64,000 bases of DNA, taken from positions 75,861,521 through 75,925,520 of the forward strand of contig CM055096.1 in assembly GCA_029204225.1 (NCBI GenBank). The letters run 5' to 3'. The translations under genes were made by a program, and so were the position numbers. Source of the DNA: Diphasiastrum complanatum. Its lineage: Eukaryota; Streptophyta; Lycopodiopsida; Lycopodiales; Lycopodiaceae. Under the pieces are notes generated by a model that was given only the letters and a program-made list of their open reading frames with translations, did no database searches and was not told the DNA's origin. The first letter of the stretch is position 1. Each line of letters opens with the position of its first letter. This document shows, piece after piece, positions 33,618-44,851 of this stretch.

Positions 33618-34289
33618 TAAAAGAAATTTGTGCAAAATATGGGAAGACTAAAAAAAATTTGAAAAAAAAAGAATGAAAAAAAAAGTGGAATATTAAAAAG
33701 AAATTCCGAAAAAAATCCCCAAACAAAAAAATATCAAAAAAACATTCTGAACAAAAATTTTGAGAAAAAAAAAATCTAAAACTAAAAAAAAATAAAATAA
33801 AATAAAAATGAAACTAAAAACAACTCAAACAATAAAATCGGAGAAAATAAATCACGAAATAAAAGCCAATTTTTTTTTAAAAAAACAATCTTGGCACTTG
33901 CGAACTCGGGCCCACAAGAGAATGCCAAAAAAGTGTGAAAATTTTGTGATAGTGGTGGGTGGTTTTGTGAAAAAAAAAAGAACTTGTTTCATTTTTCTCT
34001 GCTTTTTTGCCGGGTTTAGTTAGGGTGCGGAGCCAGGAAAGAGACGAGGTGGTGTGGTGTGCTATGCCGATCTGAGGTGGTCTTTACGGCATAGCGACGA
34101 TCTTTCTTTTAAGGGAGCGACGATCTAGGGCGAGATTCGAGAAGAAGCTGCATCAGGCAAGTGCTGCAACTCCTTATTTTCTAGCTGTGATTGTAGATTT
34201 AAATTGGAAAAGAGGGATCGAAGCGCTTTCTGTTTGAGTGAGATCCTCTTTTTGGTGCTTTAGGGTTTCGAATACTTGATGAACTGTTT
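33618..34289. other. A-rich spacer
   Basis: Very A-rich to about 33880, then mixed composition. The part at 34030-34289 is GC-richer and could include leader sequence of the CCT3 copy. No gene is seen. Confidence 0.5.
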
Positions 34290-34820
34290 TGCACTCCCCT
34301 GTGTTAGTGCTCAATATGCTATGAACAGGGAATGAGAAAATGACGTGCACCGAATGCTCAAGATGCTCTTGTTGATCCCAACTGACCATTGTATCAACAA
34401 ATGATGGTAATGCTTTCTTAAGAGAGCTAGATGTAGATCACTCTGCTGCAAAAGCAATGGTAGCACTTGGCCGCAGAAGAGGTTTGAGATGGCACAACTT
34501 GCGTCGATATTTTTTGCTGGGGAGATGCTAGTTGCAGCAGAGCTCTTCGTTGACAAGACTTTCATCCCACTGTTACTTGCCGAGCTTACAATAAACCTCT
34601 TTTAGATGTTGTGCTGGATCACATTACATTTGACATCACGGTGATTGCCAAATGGTTCTTAACATTTAAAGATTCATCATCAGTATAGAATTCACCAGCC
34701 GTTTCAGCACATTGATTGCTGATCCAGCTATGCATGAAGTGGCTAATGTAAGTGTAGGTTTGGGAAATGCGCTGCAAGAGTTTGATGCCATGAAGTATGT
34801 GAAGGTTGAAAATAGCGTTT
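34290..34820 (+). pseudogene. CCT3: Decayed intronless copy of CCT3 (TCP-1 gamma)
   Basis: Pieces in the right order match the N-terminal third of chaperonin subunit gamma. They are SPVLVLN near 34293, MLKMLL near 34350, IVSTNDGNAFLRELDVDHSAAK near 34390, FAGEMLVAAELFVDK and FHPTVTCRAYNKPLLD near 34520-34610, IKFTSRFSTLIADPAM near 34690, and an LGNALQEFDAMKYVKVEN end near 34810. Known plant CCT3 reads APVLVLN, TNDGNAILRELD, AGEMLHVAEAFID, HPTVICRAYNKAL and KKYIKVEK at these places. CCT is the cytosolic chaperonin for actin and tubulin. The pieces lie in different frames with some codons missing and no introns, so this is a truncated, probably retroposed, dead copy. Confidence 0.75.
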
Positions 34821-35265
34821 TTTAACTAGCACAAGGCGCCCTTGAAGCTAGTATGCCCTAATCCAGGCACATTGTGACATTCATAAAAGACGTCCGTAAC
34901 TCGCATCCATGGGCACAAATTTTTGGTTCGGTCTTATGCCTCATAATCATAGCTTTTTCTCTAGATTTTTTCTAGCTTTTATCGTCATGACATAAGAACT
35001 TGTCTCTTATACAACGATTGAGATATTGTTGGATCTTATTCTTGATCTCGCTTCTTGTGGAGGGCTCTTGAGGAAATCCATCCTTTGCACTTGGTGCTAC
35101 CATGGAACAAAGCTTCTTAGAACCTTATAAGCCCAAGGCTTCCGTAGTTACGCCAAGTTTAGAGCTGATTGCATGCTCATCTACCGCACAAGGGTTCCTT
35201 GAAGCAGTCAAGAAGGTCACTTCTTACCACTAGGGATGCCTTATTGGGTTTATGTCAATGGAGGA
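34821..35265. other. No recognisable gene
   Basis: Non-coding DNA between the CCT3 copy and the Copia LTR. Nothing else is recognised. Confidence 0.5.
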
Positions 35266-36269
35266 GATGGGGTATCTTAACAACATAGAAAGCACACTAT
35301 GAAAGCTTCAAAACACCAACTATGGAGTATCTTAACAACATAGAAAGCACACTATGAAAGCTGCAAAAAACCAGCTATGGAGTAGTAGACAAAACAAGCA
35401 AGACAAAACTCAAGATAGATTCCAACACAATGAAATTCAAATTAGAGGAGGGTGTGGAAACCCCTCAAGACCAAAAAGATCTTGGGGACACAAATAGTAC
35501 ATGCTAAAATGGAACATATGAGGTGGCATCATTACTATTCTAGCTCTAGGCCCACATGGGTCTTTTAACCTACTTGCCACTACTTGCCTAATTAGCACAA
35601 GTGGGGTGTACTATGTACATTAACATTTACCCCCATGTCTTATGCACAACTTACAAGTGACAAGTATACAAGCCAAAAGGGGCAAAATAGGCATTATATT
35701 TGAACACCCTCCCTTAATGGCTATTTTGTTCATACCAACACCTAGCATATTACGAAAATTTTCAAACTTCTCTCTACTAAGTGCCTTACTAAAGATATTT
35801 GCTGCTTGGTCGTTAGTATCACAATACACGAGTTGAATTTCCCCACTTTGGATCTTCTCTCATAAGAAGTGCTGATTCACCTCAATGTGCTTCGTACGAG
35901 CATGGTACACAGGATTTTTGGCCAGCTGAATACAACTCTGACTATCACAATGAAGAATAGCAAGACCATCTTGTGGGATCTGCACCTCCCCAAGAAGTCT
36001 CCTAAGCTATATAGCCTCACAAGTAGCCTTTGCCGCTACCCAGTACTCCATTGTTGTGTCGAATCGCGATTCGAAAGTCCTTTTTGAACCATTTTTTTGC
36101 TGTTCGAATTGTTTTCAAAAAAAGGAAAAAACTCGTTACCTGCTCCTACTCCTCGCGATAGAGTTTCAGTCCCGAAGGTTCCGAGATTTCCGCACGAGAG
36201 AGAGAGAGATCCGAGACAAGATCCGCGCCCGAGAGAGAGAGAGAGATCCGAGACAGTTCCGCGCCCGAA

Positions 36270-36530
<261 letters not shown>

Positions 36531-37489
36531 TGAAGAAATTCGAATCATTGAACATTTGCTAATTTACCACTAACTAACCATGCACATGGTACATTGGAAT
36601 ATGACATATATAATATGTAATATGTATGCTGTGACATTAATGTTTTAAAAAAAAAACCTAAAACCGATTCGCCGGTTCGAACCTGGAGAAGTCGATTCTT
36701 TCCTGATTCAAACACGGTTCGAAAAGGCGATTCGAAAAGGTGCCCTCAAACATTGCAGTACTCAACCTTTGTGGATGATAAGGTGATGGTGGACTGTTTC
36801 TTGTTGCACCAAGAAATGGCTCCTGAACCAAGGTTGAATGTGTAACATGCGGTTGACTTCCGATCATCCCTATTACCAGCCCAATCCGAATCAGTAAAGT
36901 CTCCAAGCTGAAGCTTACCGTCATCTGTGTACTCTATTCCATAACAAGTAATTCCCTTGACATACCTCAATGCCCTCTTTGCTGCTTTCCAATGGGCCTC
37001 AATTGGGGAACTCATAAACTCATAAATCAAGTTGCTTACCAGCTGCCTATAAAGAGTCTCATCCACGAAGGAGTGCTACCCTAGATGGCTTGTTGCTGGT
37101 ATCGATGGGAGTAGATACGGGTTTACAATCTTGCATGTTGAACCTGTTCAAGACTTCACAATGCACATGCATACTTTGCCTGAGAAATAAACACACAATT
37201 TCACTTTTTGCAAATCTCCAAACCTAGCCAATAGTGGATTAACCTAAATGTTTTATTTCAAACTCATTTGACAAATGAGCCTGTACCTTTGCAATCAACT
37301 TCCCATACCGTGATGACTGAGTCATCCACATAGAGAACTATCAAGCTGATGTTCCCATACAAGTTGCAATCCGAATGGCTCTTTCTAAATTGCTTCTTGG
37401 CAAAATAGTCGTCAATACGACTATACCATGCCCTGGGTTCCTGTTTCAAATCATACAAGGCCTTCTTAAGCGTGAACAAGAAGATCAAG

Positions 37490-40147
37490 CCTTCTTTACC
37501 AAAGGCAAAGGCAAGGGCAAGTGGAAAGGTAAGCCTTCTTCTTCCAAGGATCAAAAATCCAAGGAAGGCCAAGATCAAGGATCCAAAAAGAAGGGTAAGT
37601 GCCATTATTGTAAAAAGTTTGGGCACCACATAAAGGAATGTAGGAAGAAGCTTACTAAGGATAAAGAGAAAGGTATTGATACAAATACAGCCATGATTTC
37701 ATTAGAACATCAAAAGGAGGATGATTTTTTCAATGGTGATTTTGCTTTTGTCACTAACAATCTCATTTCTAATCAAAATGAGATTTCTACCACTTCTCGA
37801 CTTGCTGGTTTTTCAGCAGAAAACAGCACTACTTCAGCTTTGCAGGTTGCTGTTTTTTCTTCCATTGATTGGGTGATTGATAGCGGAGCTACACGCCATA
37901 TGACTCACCATAGAGACGTCTTCACAAAGCTTATGAAAATCAAAGATGGAAGCAAGGTTCAAGGTGTTGACAACACCTCCTATCCAATTGAAGGCATTGG
38001 ATCCTCATTCGTCCCAATGGAGAAGAAAAGTACATTCGAAATGTACTTCATGTTCCTAAGATTAAGAAAAATCTCATTTTGGTCTCGACGATCATGAATC
38101 AAGGATTGATTATAGAATTTAAAGAAGACAAATGTCTTATAAAAGACCCAAAGAGATCACTTTTAATTGTTGCTTCGGGAACATTGCGAGGAGGTTTGTT
38201 TTTGTTGGATATTTATGAACCTAAAGCTTTGACATCCTTTGGTCTTGTTGGTACTAATTCACATGCATTGGAGTTGGCTAAACTATGGCATGCGAGGTAC
38301 GGGCACCTCAATTTTGGAAGTTTGAATATGTTGAAGAAATTCAACATTGTGGAAGGCATTCCAAATATGGAGCATCCCGAAGGACATGTATGCAAAGGAT
38401 GCATACTTGATTTTCTAGCTATCATAGAAAATCAATTTGGGCATACTTTGAAGATACTACGTACCGACTGAGGAGGGGAATACATTAAAAGTACGTTCAG
38501 CACGTTTCTTCAAAGCAAAGGCATTCTACATCAAATGACTACACCTACACACCGCAACAAAATGGTGTTGCCGAGAGGAAAAATCGCGCAATCATGGAGA
38601 TGGCTCGTTGCATGCTTAAGGCAAAGGGCGTTCCCCACAAGTTTTGGGCTGAAGTGGTTATTACGGCGGCATACATTAGTAATCGGTGTCCGACTAAAGT
38701 CTTGAAGATTTTGACTCCTTATGAAGTTTGGTATGATTTGGTATCACCATCTAATGTTGAAGAGGAGGGATTGCCATCATCCTCTAATGGACAGCCCATT
38801 GGTTTTTCAAGCGAACAGCCCATAATTCATCAAGAGGAGCAGATTTATGAAGAGGAACGACCTGTTGAAAACTTTGGACAACATAGTCCAATTTCAGAGC
38901 ACTTTGAACAGCAAAGTGTTGACAGTTCAGATCACTTCGGACAGCAAAGCATTGATCAAAGTAAGGCTGTTGGACAGCCTAAACCGGTCTCTAAATGGCT
39001 GTTGCAGACTTTGCAGGACAGCAAAGTGAACCGCTTCTATGAAGGGAAGACTCGTGCCTCATCTAAATCAGTAGAATTTGCTGATTTTTCTGATTTTGCT
39101 CTTACATCTATTGAGGATAGTGCAATAGAACCTGTTTTTTATGAGCAGGCCAAAGGAGTAAAATGTTGGGAGGACGCAATGAAAGAGGAATATGACTCAC
39201 TCATAAAGAACCATACATGGGTTCTTGGTGATCTTCCACATGGAAAGAAATCAATTGGCTGTAAATGGGTTTATAAGATCAAGTACAAGTCCGATGGTAC
39301 TGTTGAAAGGTACAAGGCAAGACTTGTTGCCAAAGGTTATGCGCAAAAGGAGGGCATTGATTATGAGGAAACTTTTGCACCTACCGCACGAATAACTACC
39401 GTAAGGATAGTCACTGCTTTGGCTGCCCATCATGGTTGGTGTATGCACCAACTTGACATAAAGACAGCCTTCCTCAATGGTGATCTTAATGAGGAAGTTT
39501 ACCTTCAGCAACCTGCTGGTTTTTTGGTTGCAGGTCAAGAAGACAAAGTTTGTCTTCTCAAGAAGGCTCTCTATGGACTAAAACAAGCCCCAAGGATGTG
39601 GTATCAAAAGATACACACATACTTTTGTGATTGTGGCTTTTCTAACAGTCCTAGTGAATCTACGCTTTATGTCATGCATACATTTGAGTTTATCATCATC
39701 ATTTTGCTATATGTTGATGATATTATCATTACGGGTAGTAATGAACAATATATTGCAGCCTTAAAATCTGATCTTGCTTCAGTTTATGATACATAAGATT
39801 TAAGCCAATTGCATTTCTACCTTGGTCTTGAGTTTTTGCAAGGAAAGGCTGGAATCTTCATTACCCAACAGCGGTACATTAAGCAGATTTTGAAGCGTTG
39901 GGATACTTAATTATTTTTTGTAACTTATGGTAGCTAGATAGCCATTAGTCAAGTTATTGGACAGCCAACAGTCATGAAGGTAGATAGCCATCTTGGACTA
40001 CTTATATGTAGCCATTCATTTGTATGAAACACACTTTTGTTAAGCAATCTAGTGTTCATATTGGCTGTCCACAAGTTTCTATAAGAGGGTCATCTAACCA
40101 TCTCTCTCTTCTCTTTGAGAATACTTTGTGTTAATGAACAGTCTTGA
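37490..40147 (+). mobile_element. Copia element, nested, plus strand
   Basis: Starts in late gag with a basic run and zinc knuckle (KCHYCKKFGHHIKEC). Next are protease (DWVIDSGATRHMTHH), gag-pre-integrase (LWHARYGHLNFGSLNML) and integrase. A long open stretch (38594-39796) then covers the integrase C-terminus, a Gln/Ser-rich linker and RT (KSIGCKWVYKIKYKSDG; MHQLDIKTAFLNGDL; LLYVDDIIITGS). RT continues to about 39905. LTR-like DNA (about 39910-40147) closes it. Neither a 5' LTR nor RNase H is seen. It interrupts the RT region of the older minus-strand Copia. It is broken, but its RT part is among the best preserved in the window. Confidence 0.82.
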
Positions 40148-41874
40148 TTCTGGATTCCTACAACCACCAGTCTTGCCTTATGCTTTTCGATGCTCCCATC
40201 TGATTTGTATTTGGTCCTATAGACCCATTTACACCCGATAAGATGCTTTTCTTTTGGTAGCGACACCAAGTCCCATGTATCATTCTTGAGGATGGAGTCA
40301 TACTCCTCTTGCATGGCTTGTTGCCATACCTTCTCATCTATTGGCTCGACGAATGTATACGAACAATAGTCATAAGTTCAAAGTTTGTCTCCTCATGCGG
40401 TTGAACTTGCCTTCGAGATCTTTTTGCCCCTAGATTGCTGCTTTCTCCCTCATCCAATATCATACCATCCTGCACAATTTGCCAATACCATTTGGGAAAC
40501 TTCTTCCTTGCAGTTGGTGATGAAGATGACGAATAGGACCCCTTTCCTTCTGCTTCTTAGTCTCCTCACATTCTTCCTCTTGATCACTCATATGATCATC
40601 CTGAGACTCCTCAATATGTGGATGTGGTTCATCAAGTATTGGAACGAACTCAGTTGTTCCCTCCCCTGTTCCTCCACAGGAGGCGAATGATCCTCTTCAA
40701 AGATCACATCTGGACTTATGATCCTCTTCTTGCTAGTGAGATCCTAAAGTCGGTAGGCTTTGCTTTCCTCACTATATCCCAAGAAAATACATTTTGCTGA
40801 TTTTGCATCTAGCTTCTTCATGTACATGGGCATATGCCGTACAACCAAACACTCGCAAAGCGCCCACCTTGGACTTAATGCCGCTAAATGCCTCTTCTTG
40901 ATTCTTGCCTTCACAGCGTTGGTTGGACTTTTATTCAAAAGAAACATCGTTGTGTGCATTGTCTCGCCCCAAAAAAAGTTGGGCAAACCCCTTTTCCTTG
41001 AGCATGTACCTTGCACACTCCGCAATACTAAGCTGCCTTTTGATTCCATTAGCTCCACATATTCCGTGCTAATGTACTCTGCACCACCATCTGACCTGAG
41101 CATCTTTATCTTCTTTCCTGATTGCTTTTCTACCAAAGCTTTTAATTGCACAAAGTACTTGAATGCTTCAGATTTTTGTCTCAAGAAATAAATCCAAATT
41201 TTGCATGAGAAGTCATCAATAAAGGTCATAAAGTAATATGCCCCCTCTGCAAATCTGTTAGTTTAAGCTGCTTCAGAGAACTCCAAAAAATTTCCTCCCA
41301 AATTAGAAAGTTTTTGGATCACAGTACTCCCCAACCATGTAGACAATAGAGAGACTATAGAAAGTGCACCCAATTCCAAGATAAGCTCCTCTACGAGGAT
41401 AACAAAAATCTGATCAAAACAAGTTCTGGCTTTCACAACACCACAGGCAACATAACCTGCTCTGACACCATGACAAAATCCAAGGCCTAGCTATGGAGTA
41501 TCTTAAAAACATAGAAAGCACACTATGAAAGCTTCAGAAAACCAGCTATGGAGTAGTAGACAAAACAAGCAAGAGAGAACTCAAGATAGATTCAAACATA
41601 ATGAAATTCAAATTAGAGGAGGGCGTGGAAACCCCTCAAGACCAAAAGATCTTGGGGCCACAAATATCACGTGCTAAGATGGAACATATGAGGTGGCACC
41701 GTGGCATCATTACTATTCTAGCTCTAGGCCCACATGGGTCTTTAACCTACTTGTCACTCCTTGCCTAATTAACACAAGTGGGGTGTACTATGTACATTCC
41801 CCATGTCTTGTTCACAAGTTACAAGTTAGAAGTACACAAGCCAAAAGGTGTAAAATAGGCATTATATTTCAACA

Positions 41875-42380
41875 GTTTGAAAGTCAAGGGCTGTATAGCT
41901 TGCCCTAGTACCCAGTGATCTCACCACTAGAAATGGCATTGCATGGCACATTCACGATAAGGCATCTGCCATTATTGTGGCTGTACTTGATCGTAACGTT
42001 GAATTCTTGGATAAGCTCCATCGAAGGGGTTTTTGATGTTTTAAATATGGTTTATCACATGAGTACTTCAAAGTTTGTGATCCTCGAAAATGGTACGATG
42101 AGTGCCATTCAAGTATTGATTCCATGTGTTTAGAGCATTTAAGATTGTATGAATTTGCTTTTTGTGAGCTGGCCAAGTCATTTGAGATTTCTCAACTTTC
42201 TTGCTCAAAATCACCATTGGTCGACCACGTTAGCACAAATGACACAACACCTACAATCACGTACTGAAATTAGTTTCCAAAGTGAATGGTGCAATTAGAT
42301 CTTTAAATGGGAACTCAAGAGTGGTAACCATTTTCATGCTTGAGCATATCAAATACCCTTTGCTTGCTGCCACCCCATAA
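41875..42380 (+). other. Unidentified coding-like traces
   Basis: Broken protein-like phrases occur on the plus strand (KASAIIVAVLDRNVEFLDKL near 41970; KWYDECHSSIDSMCLEHLRL near 42090), but no family is recognised. They could be part of a decayed host gene or element into which the Copia inserted. Confidence 0.25.
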
Positions 42381-43230
42381 TTTGGGTGTGGATCTCAGCT
42401 TGTCTAGTCACGTGACAAGGAGCTCGTGAAGCAAGAGCAAAACCGGGGACTAAATCATTACGATCATTAATATCTCGAAGTTGAGGTAAGGACAAAGGCT
42501 CAGAAGAAACATGCTAATATTTTTGTAATAAAGCCTTGACTAGTAAGGGAATAACAGAAGCTGGTGCAGGACTAGAAGGCAACGCGAACATATAATGAAG
42601 CTGCCCCATGAGCTTTGAGTAAGGAACGCATAAATTGTAATGAAGCCGCCCCATGAGCTTTGAGTAAGGAATGCATAAATTGTATAGCAAAAATAAGGGA
42701 AGAATTAGCTGCAGAATCGATACCATGAAAGGTATGAGGAGTGCCATCATGAATAATAGAAACACTCTACTTTAAAAGATATAAAGTAATATCTCCTAAT
42801 GAAACAAACTAATTAGCCCCTAAGTAATTGGGAATGAAGTGAGAATCAGCCTGTCCTGTAAAATCACCTATACAATAATGAACAACAGAAAACATAAGTG
42901 TGTTCTGGAAAGTATGAGAATTAGCAACTTCAATGCACAAAGGAACAGGAGCTGGAATAGGATTGGCACAAATATGAGATACAACACACCACATGCCAAG
43001 AAAAGAATGAGTACTGCCAGTGTCAACAAGAGCAGTAAATTCTTTATCAGTAATATGAAGATGACGTGGACCATGCTTGCCAGCCCAAGTGGCATAGGCG
43101 TTCGACAAGATCAAGAAAGTCGGGAAGAATGGGAGCTCCATTAAGATAAATTTCAAACTCGGAATCTTGAAAATCATCAATCGAATGAAAATGATTGCTA
43201 GCAGATCTCCGATCATATGTTTAGTTTAAG
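42381..43230 (-). mobile_element. Gypsy fossil, protease region
   Basis: On the minus strand a retroviral-type aspartic protease is visible (HITDKEFTALVDTGSTHSFL), followed by linker sequence. A 45-bp direct tandem repeat at about 42593-42682 gives a duplicated 15-residue phrase (YNLCVPYSKLMG-like). Broken, old. Confidence 0.65.
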
Positions 43231-43425
43231 AGCTAGCATTGGGAAGAGCCAAAAATACAGCAAACCTCTATTGTTGCTTTGTCAACTTTTGAGAAGCATT
43301 TGCCACAGTCTCAAAAATTGCTTTGCTATTGGTCATCTGGTTAGTATAAGTGCTAGCATTGAGAAGAGGGACAACAACAAAACCTCTATTATGGCTTGTC
43401 AACTTCTGAGAAGCATTTGCCATAG
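43222..43425. repeat. Tandem duplication of about 115 bp
   Basis: Two diverged copies (43222-43312 and 43338-43425) share TAGCATTG, CAAACCTCTATT and GAGAAGCATTTGCCA in the same order. No gene is seen in it. Confidence 0.65.
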
Positions 43426-43499
43426 TTTAAAGGTAGAAATTATAGGCACACATGGAGGAGATTGCATTCCAAAATGACTTGAGACACGCAGTAGGATAA

Positions 43500-43720
43500 C
43501 TCTATAAAAAGGTGATAGTGGAAGCTCGCACGTTCAATGGTTTCAAAATTCATCAACTTTGGCGTAAAGCAAGGCAACCCACCCTCTCCCACTCTTGTTT
43601 GCATGTAAGGATAGGCTTAGAGATTTGCTCGATGAGGAAGGTGGGAGAGGAGCCAAACTTCTATAGTATGCTATCAAACTTCTTCGTTGTGCTGATGATG
43701 TTGTGAGAGAATTGATCCAA
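43500..43720 (+). mobile_element. LINE remnant, reverse transcriptase
   Basis: The stretch encodes, in shifting frames, GVKQGNPPSPTL followed by a LLRCADDVV phrase. These match the GVRQGCPLSPTLF and LLYADDVVL motifs of plant LINE reverse transcriptases. The true LINE motif residues Y-A-D-D read C-A-D-D here. Short, frame-shifted remnant. Confidence 0.7.
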
Positions 43721-44479
43721 AGGGAAGAGCTACCCACTTCAGCAATCATCAGATACAGCCACCACCATAAAGGAGACAGTGCAAATATTGTACCAAGTTC
43801 AAATCACCAAAATCAGAAGTATACAAATGAAGCACCTCAACAATATACACTATGCTAACTATTTGTGGGGGTTTCCATGGCATGGATCTGTGGCCTTGTT
43901 ATGGGACAACTATCCCTCTACGTGTTATCCAGGTGGCATATAGTGAAACAACTTACTACATGCAACAAGATAGCTATATGCAATAGTGCATGTTAATAAA
44001 TAAGGCTCACAATATATTCAAGATTCTCCCGTAAGCGTTAATCTATCTTGGAAACTCCTACTGTTTATTCAAAAAGCTCAAATTTAACAACTGGCTTCAT
44101 AAAGATATTTAGATAAAGGGTTTTCCCCTGATAAAATGTTTCTTGATCTCTATGTGCTTAGTGCATGTGTGCATTGTGGACGCGCTAATAGATAATTTCG
44201 AGAATCTCTTGACGATATAGTGAGACTATGCCTTTCTTCCTAAAGCTGTACAGTGTCTGGGAATTTGTATGTAAGAGCACGGTAATTGTTGAAGAGACCG
44301 CATTTCTGTGCATGCAATGCATTCTGATTTGTTATTGCAGTAACCTGTCATTCCTTTCATTCAACTAGTTCCTTATAATTGCCTTACTGAATGAGTATTT
44401 GTCTTTTGTTTAGGAACGGACTGGGTGACACTTTTTATTCCTTCGATGCTATAACTTGCATTCAGCTTAAAGCGACAAA
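43721..44479 (+). promoter_or_regulatory. EMC6 upstream region with probable 5'UTR intron end
   Basis: No other gene is seen. A good acceptor site (TCTTTTGTTTAG|GAACGG, AG at 44412-44413) lies 66 bases before the EMC6 start, and an alternative TTATTGCAG lies near 44340. This suggests an intron within the 5' untranslated region. No convincing TATA box was fixed. Confidence 0.4.
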
Positions 44480-44851
44480 ATGGCACCCTCTTCTAGATCC
44501 AAGGGCGTGGCAGCAAAAGAGGCAAAGAAAAGTGATGAATCCAATGACGTGCCTTCTTTTACCCTTGAAAATGTACAGCATAATATGAAAATAGTCTATT
44601 ATTGTCGCACATTCTTGTCCATTGTTGCAGGTTTTGTTGCAGGTGTATTAGGCCTGACGGCTTTGAGTGGCTTCCTTTGCTATTTTGTCATCATGCTGCT
44701 TGCATCACTTGGATTGGCAGCCAAGGCCAAGTTCAACATTTATTCCTTCTTTGACTCATGGCATCGAGTTGCATTTGATGGAGTGTCACAAGGGTTAATG
44801 TCGTTTGTACTCTTCTGGACTTTTGCCTACGACATTGTGCACATCTTCTGA
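44480..44851 (+). CDS. EMC6: ER membrane protein complex subunit 6
   Basis: An intact 123-codon single-exon frame. A short Ser/Lys-rich cytosolic N-terminus (about 1-28) is followed by the EMC6 core: FTLENVQHNMKIVYYCRTFL, hydrophobic segments at about 44-62 and 66-84, AAKAKFNIYSFFDSWHRVAFD, and a last membrane segment ending in the signature LMSFVLFWTFAYDIVHIF. The end matches plant and animal EMC6 almost word for word, and the length is normal (110-125). EMC6 is a core subunit of the ER membrane complex, which inserts tail-anchored and multipass membrane proteins. The ATG sits in a good context (ACAAAATGGC). Neighbours are only element remains. A polyadenylation-like AATAAA lies near 45224. 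It looks functional. Confidence 0.95.
   Translation: MAPSSRSKGVAAKEAKKSDESNDVPSFTLENVQHNMKIVYYCRTFLSIVAGFVAGVLGLTALSGFLCYFVIMLLASLGLAAKAKFNIYSFFDSWHRVAFDGVSQGLMSFVLFWTFAYDIVHIF

Noticed and set aside
36660-36690. tRNA gene or SINE B-box (GGTTCGAACCTGG)
   Set aside because: The motif lies in the TTCGAA-rich end of the hAT-like element. No A-box or cloverleaf is visible upstream.
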